Shown here piece after piece: positions 59,771 through 64,000 of a stretch of 64,000 nucleotides of DNA. Source of the DNA: Cepaea nemoralis (Eukaryota > Mollusca > Gastropoda > Stylommatophora > Helicidae); NCBI GenBank assembly GCA_014155875.1, contig JACEFZ010022355.1:1-64000 (forward strand), read 5' to 3'. Position 1 is the stretch's first letter. The number at the start of each line of letters is the position of its first letter. Below the pieces are notes generated by a model that was not told the DNA's origin, made no database searches, and saw only the letters and a program-made list of their open reading frames with translations. The position numbers and the translations under genes are program-made.

Positions 59771-60297
59771 GGTGTATAACATGCATCTAATAAATGTATG
59801 TTGTATTGTGTGTGATGTGGTGTATAACATGCATCTAATAAATGTATGTTGTATTGCGTATGATGTGGTGTATAACATGCATCTAATAAATGTATGTTGT
59901 ATTGTGTGTGATGTGGTGTATAACATGCATCTAATAAATGTATGTTGTATTGTGTGTGATGTGGTGTATAACATGCATCTAATAAATATATGTTGTATTG
60001 TGTGTGATGTGGTGTATAACATGCATATAATAAATGTATGTTGTATTGTGTGTGATGTGGTGTATAACATGCATATAATAAATGTATATTGTATTGTGTA
60101 TGATGTGGTGTATAACGTGCGTCTAATAAATGTATGTTGTATTGTGTGTGATGTGGTGTATAACATGCATCTAATAAATGTATGTTGTATTGTGTGTGAT
60201 GTGGTGTATAACATGCATCTAATAAATGTATGTTGTATTGTGTGTGATGTGGTGTATAACATGCATCTAATAAATGTATGTTGTATTGTGTGTGATA
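59771..60297. repeat. 48-bp minisatellite, right part, about 11 copies
   Basis: This continues the array at 57497-58574 in the same orientation. Its first 12 bases are the second copy of the LINE target-site duplication. Confidence 0.95.
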
Positions 60298-60509
60298 GGG
60301 TATAGCATACTCTAATACATGTATGTGTTATATTTCTTCACACTCTCATTTCCTGAAGATGGGTATGGAGGTTCTAACAACAATACACAGTTAAGGGCAG
60401 TAACTTTACACAGTCGCTATTGAAAATACTCTTGAAGAATGCTCCAAACAATGAGAATATTACCTTATGGTATCTTTGCGATGGGTAAACAACATATTCT
60501 TTCTTTCAG

Positions 60510-60627
60510 GCGGATCTCTCGACAACCCGAGGTTGAGAAGTTGTTTCATGTGGACACATGTCCATCTCAGACCACGATCAAAGTTGAAAGAAATCGCACC
60601 ACCGGCGAGCTCTTAGGTTACACAGAG
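60510..60627 (+). CDS. SKIC2: SKI2 RNA helicase (SKIC2/SKIV2L), N-terminal exon C
   Basis: The acceptor is a clear TTCTTTCTTTCAG. The exon starts with one base that completes the split Arg codon of exon B, then reads 39 codons: RISRQPEVEKLFHVDTCPSQ, TTIKVERNRTTGELLGYTE. TTGxxLGYxEV matches the TTGQILGYKEV segment of human SKIV2L as I recall it, which lies between the N-terminal region and the helicase core. I end it at GAG|GTATTG; this donor is not strong and the frame stays open beyond it (VLAANL), so the true end could be further right. Later exons with the helicase domains should lie beyond the window. Confidence 0.75.
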
Positions 60628-60741
60628 GTATTGGCTGCTAACTTGATTCTGCTCATAATTTATGAACACGTTGGCCCAGTGATATCACATGAAGCCGTTT
60701 GGTCTGGTCTGATCTGGTTTTCTAAAGTATCACGTTCCTTC

Positions 60742-60876
60742 CACACTTGCATTGCTCCATAAGTACTCCAGTCTTCTCCCATAGACCACACTTGCATTGC
60801 TCCATAAGTACTCCAGTCTCCTCCCATAGACCACACTTGCATTGCTCCATAAGTACTCCAGTCTCCTCCCATAGAC
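60742..60876. repeat. 45-bp minisatellite, 3 copies
   Basis: TTGCATTGCTCCATAAGTAC and TCCAGTCTCCTCCCATAGAC recur at 60747, 60792 and 60837. Confidence 0.95.
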
Positions 60877-61214
60877 CACACACGGAGGATGTCACACAGT
60901 GCAACAACTCCACAGCACTATCGTGGATCCACAGCTGAGTATTCAAGAAGCACAGGTGCTAACACTAACAACATTGTGTGGGCAGGTTTTACAATTTTGT
61001 CATGTTGCCCAGGCAGTGGCAAAGTCAACCTACTATTGGTTATTTCCAACTGCTGGGACATTTTGAGCACATCTAGCATGTTTGTGGGTTCACCCAGGTT
61101 TTCCCCTTATCCACAAAGTGATGTCCTGTCCACTGGCCTGAGCTATACAGTCCTTGGGTTCCTTGTTTGGTAAACACCACATCATCTTTTATAGCCAGCT
61201 ATCTTGATGGTCAT
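60877..61214. other. Unique sequence, no feature supported
   Basis: Probably SKI2 intron. I looked for the next helicase exons and found none. Confidence 0.4.
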
Positions 61215-61545
61215 AATATAAATAAATGATGTTATGCTGATGACTCTGTATCTATAGAAACAAGTCGAAAAGAACTACAGGAAATGTCACAGTGGTTGTA
61301 GAAAGTGGACAAAATGGGTCGCAACTTCATTGTTAGAAAAACATCAGTACTGGTAATATCACAGAAGTGGATCACACCTATATTTACAGTTAAAGCCAAT
61401 GGTTTTAGACTGCAGCAAGTGCAGGCATTCAAGTATCGAAGCCCATGGATCACATCAGAGAGAAGATGCATGGCACAGGTACAGACCAAAACTGGACAAG
61501 CAAAAAGTGCATTTATAAAATGAACATCTTATGCATTTAATACCT
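61215..61545 (+). pseudogene. LINE reverse transcriptase fragment (motif C and thumb)
   Basis: YADDSVSIETSRKELQEMSQ begins at 61233; YADD is the catalytic motif. After one stop (61299) it continues as RKTSVLVISQKWITP, VKANGFRLQQVQAFKYRS, WITSERRCMAQVQT and GQAKSAFIK. These match the thumb of a jockey/CR1-like RT but not the other three polymerases in this window. Both ends are truncated. Confidence 0.8.
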
Positions 61546-61640
61546 GCCATGTGTGTGTGTATGTGTGTGTATGTGCGCAAGCATATGCGCAATCATGCGA
61601 TTGAGGGAGGCAGAGAGAGAGAGAGATCGCATCAGCACAT
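61546..61640. repeat. Short (GT)n and (GA)n microsatellites
   Basis: GTGTGTGTATGTGTGTGTAT near 61551 and CAGAGAGAGAGAGAGA near 61610. Confidence 0.85.
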
Positions 61641-61958
61641 GTATTAGAGAGATATCAGGTCAGGGTATCAGCATGACACTGTGACTAAATCATCCCCTGT
61701 CACATGGAGAGACAGAAACCCGCGACCACATGCTGCTATGACGGATGGAATCAGGAATCCAGTTCAGCACTGGCAAGAAGGACCATTGTATAGGATGAGG
61801 CTAAGGTGTGCCTGACCAACTGGCCATTGGAACCATAAATACCCGTACTCTTTTATACCTTTTGAAGAAGCTGGAATATAGCAGCACGTAAGGTGTTGAG
61901 TAACTGGAAATGAAAGCTGATCGACTAGCTTAGGAAGGAGCAACAGAAGAATAACCTG
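61641..61958. other. Unique sequence between LINE fragments
   Basis: No gene supported. It may be decayed LINE sequence between the RT fragment and the C-terminal fragment. Confidence 0.35.
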
Positions 61959-62320
61959 ATGTGCCATTGCATACCACTTAAAGAAAAGAATGATCAAATC
62001 AATCAAAAGTCACCAACACCAGCTGAAGGCGATTACCATTTTATGGACAGACCAGAACAAATTATTATTCTGCGCTTCAAAACAGGACACACTAAATTAC
62101 ACAATCACATGTATACAAAATTCAAGATTGGTAAATCAGCCGTGTGCACATGTCGATTGGCGTCGCAGATAGCAGATCATATACTCCAAAACCGCCCAAA
62201 ATACAACATATCTAGGCACATTTTCTGGCCTAGTGAAGAACTCTATTGACCACTGAGTGAACTAAAAACGATAGTGAATTTCATACAGGAGACAACGTTA
62301 CAGATTTAGACACATTTCAA
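61959..62320 (+). pseudogene. LINE ORF2 C-terminal fragment
   Basis: YHFMDRPEQIIILRFKTGHT, KLHNHMYTKFKIGKSAVCTC, ASQIADHILQNRPKYN and HIFWPSEELY read in one frame to a stop near 62246, then PLSELKTIVNFIQETT. This is the R-x-GH and CxC...H end of jockey-like polymerases. It matches 26366-26466 at the nucleotide level, including CCTCTGGCC-like FWP codons, so both belong to one family. No RT core is attached. Confidence 0.75.
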
Positions 62321-62364
62321 ATGAATGATTATTTTTCCCTGGGTAATACCTTTGTCTTCCCCTC

Positions 62365-64000
62365 AGCCAGGCTGATTGGTGTCACCCTGAAGTAGCCTCA
62401 CATCCCAGATGTCTCTGGCTGTCTCTCAGCATTGTTGTCACCCTGAACTATCCTCACATCCCAGATGTCTCTGGCTGTCTTTCAGCATTGTTGCCTCCCT
62501 GAAGTAGCCTCACATCCCAGATGTCTCTGGCTGTCTCTCAGCATTGTTGTCACCCTGAACTATCCTCACATCCCAGATGTCTCTCAGCATTGTTGCCTCC
62601 CTGAAGTAGTCTCACAACCTGGATGTCTCTGAGCATTGTTGTCACCCTGAACTATCCTCACATCCCAGATGTCTCTGGCTGTCTCTCAGCACTGTTGCCT
62701 CCCTGAAGTAGCCTCATAACCTGGATGTCTCTGGTTGTCTCAGCATTATTGTCACCCTGAACTATCCTCACATCCCAGATGTCTCTGGCTGTCTCTCAGT
62801 ATTGTTGTCACCCTGAAGTAGCCTCACAACCTGGATGTCTCTGGTTGTCTCTCAGTATTGTTGCCACCCTGAAGTAGCCTCACATCCCAGATGTCTCTGG
62901 TTGTCTCAGCATTATTGTCACCCTGAACTATCCTCACATCCCAGATGTCTCTGGCTGTCTCTCAGTATTGTTGTCACCCTGAAGTAGCCTCACAACCTGG
63001 ATGTCTCTGGCTGTCTCTCAGTATTGTTGTCACCCTGAAGTAGCCTCACAACCTGGATGTCTCTGGTTGTCTCTCAGTATTGTTGCCACCCTGAAGTAGC
63101 CTCACATCCCAGATGTCTCTGGTTGTCTCAGCATTATTGTCACCCTGAACTATCCTCACATCCCAGATGTCTCTGGCTGTCTCTCAGTATTGTTGTCACC
63201 CTGAAGTAGCCTCACAACCTGGATGTCTCTGGCTGTCTCTCAGTATTGTTGTCACCCTGAAGTAGCCTCACAACCTGGATGTCTCTGGCTGTCTCTCAGT
63301 ATTGTTGTCACCCTGAAGTAGCCTCACAACCTGGATGTCTCTGGCTGTCTCTCAGCATTGTTGTCACCGTGAAGTAGCCTCACATCCCAGATGTCTCTGG
63401 CTGTCTCTCAGCATTGTTGCCACCCTGAAGTATCCTCACATCCCAGATGTCTCTGGCTGTCTCTCAGCATTGTTGTCACCGTGAAGTAGCCTCACATCCC
63501 AGATGTCTCTGGCTGTCTCTCAGCATTGTTGCCACCCTGAAGTAGCCTCACATCCCAGATGTCTCTGGCTGTCTCTCAGTATTGTTGTCACCGTGAAGTA
63601 TCCTCACATCCCAGATGTCTCTGGCTGTCTCTCAGTATTGTTGTCACCCTGAAGTAGCCTCACAACCTGGATGTCTCTGGCTGTCTCTCAGTATTGTTGT
63701 CACCGTGAAGTATCCTCACATTCCAGATGTCTCTGGCTGTCTCTCAGTATTGTTGTCACCCTGAAGTAGCCTCACAACCTGGATGTCTCTGGCTGTCTCT
63801 CAGTATTGTTGTCACCCTGAAGTAGCCTCACAACCTGGATGTCTCTGGCTGTCTCTCAGCATTGTTGTCACCGTGAAGTAGCCTCACATCCCAGATGTCT
63901 CTGGCTGTCTCTCAGCATTGTTGCCACCCTGAAGTATCCTCACATCCCAGATGTCTCTGGCTGTCTCTCAGCATTGTTGTCACCGTGAAGTAGCCTCACA
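62365..64000. repeat. 56-bp minisatellite, about 29 copies, runs off the window
   Basis: Units read GATGTCTCTGGCTGTCTCTC, AGCATTGTTGTCACCCTGAA, GTAGCCTCACATCCCA; 56 bp. Variants (AACCTG/ATCCCA, AGTAGCC/ACTATCC, AGTATTG/AGCATTG) show an alternation of two or three unit types. Some units near 62580-62630 are shortened. Confidence 0.96.

Larger units (their letters stand above)
55940..60509 (+). other. SKI2 intron B-C with nested mobile elements
   Basis: A 4570-bp GT-AG intron (GTAATT...TTTCTTTCAG). It holds a hAT-like MITE, a 76-bp duplication, a microsatellite block, the 48-bp array and a LINE inserted in that array. Confidence 0.7.

Overview
This is a eukaryotic window, almost certainly from an invertebrate animal. 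A lophotrochozoan such as a mollusc is my best guess, based on the mix of non-LTR retrotransposons, mariner copies and many minisatellites; I cannot prove the lineage. I see no bacterial operons, rRNA genes or intact tRNA genes. By my count about 60% of the window is tandem repeat, and most long open frames are by-products of repeat units whose length is a multiple of three.

Layout. 1-1424 is an 83-bp minisatellite and 3011-3360 a 50-bp one. 3777-24708 is a giant array of a 22-bp unit (roughly 900 copies). 24.7-29.2 kb holds small arrays, a fold-back MITE, a LINE 3' fragment, a mariner fragment, a 5'-truncated LINE (minus strand) and a tRNA-headed SINE with clear target-site duplications. 29.6-36.9 kb is simple repeats, then 79-, 53- and 47-bp arrays, with a decayed LINE N-terminal region (minus strand) between the last two. 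37640-43979 is an almost complete non-LTR retrotransposon (endonuclease, reverse transcriptase, RNase H). Its RNase H is split by a 2.5-kb insert that has the signature of a solo LTR. 44.0-45.85 kb holds an inverted-repeat family. 46.4-49.7 kb is a 23-bp and a 52-bp array, followed by a dead mariner transposase (minus strand).

The one host gene I can support lies in the right quarter. Three exons on the plus strand (51550-51700, 55833-55939, 60510-60627) join in phase with GT-AG introns and read as the N-terminal region of the SKI2 RNA helicase (SKIC2/SKIV2L). Its first visible intron is almost wholly two minisatellites, and the working splice acceptor sits in the last, diverged unit of the 45-bp array. 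Its second intron carries a hAT-like MITE with a telomere-like hairpin and a 48-bp array into which a LINE has inserted with a 12-bp target-site duplication. The window ends in more LINE fragments and a 56-bp array running off the edge.

The most interesting points are the SINE that shares both a 5'-UTR block and a 3' tail with the large LINE, the splice acceptor embedded in a minisatellite, the MITE with telomeric arms, and the mosaic internal duplications of the 22-bp array.
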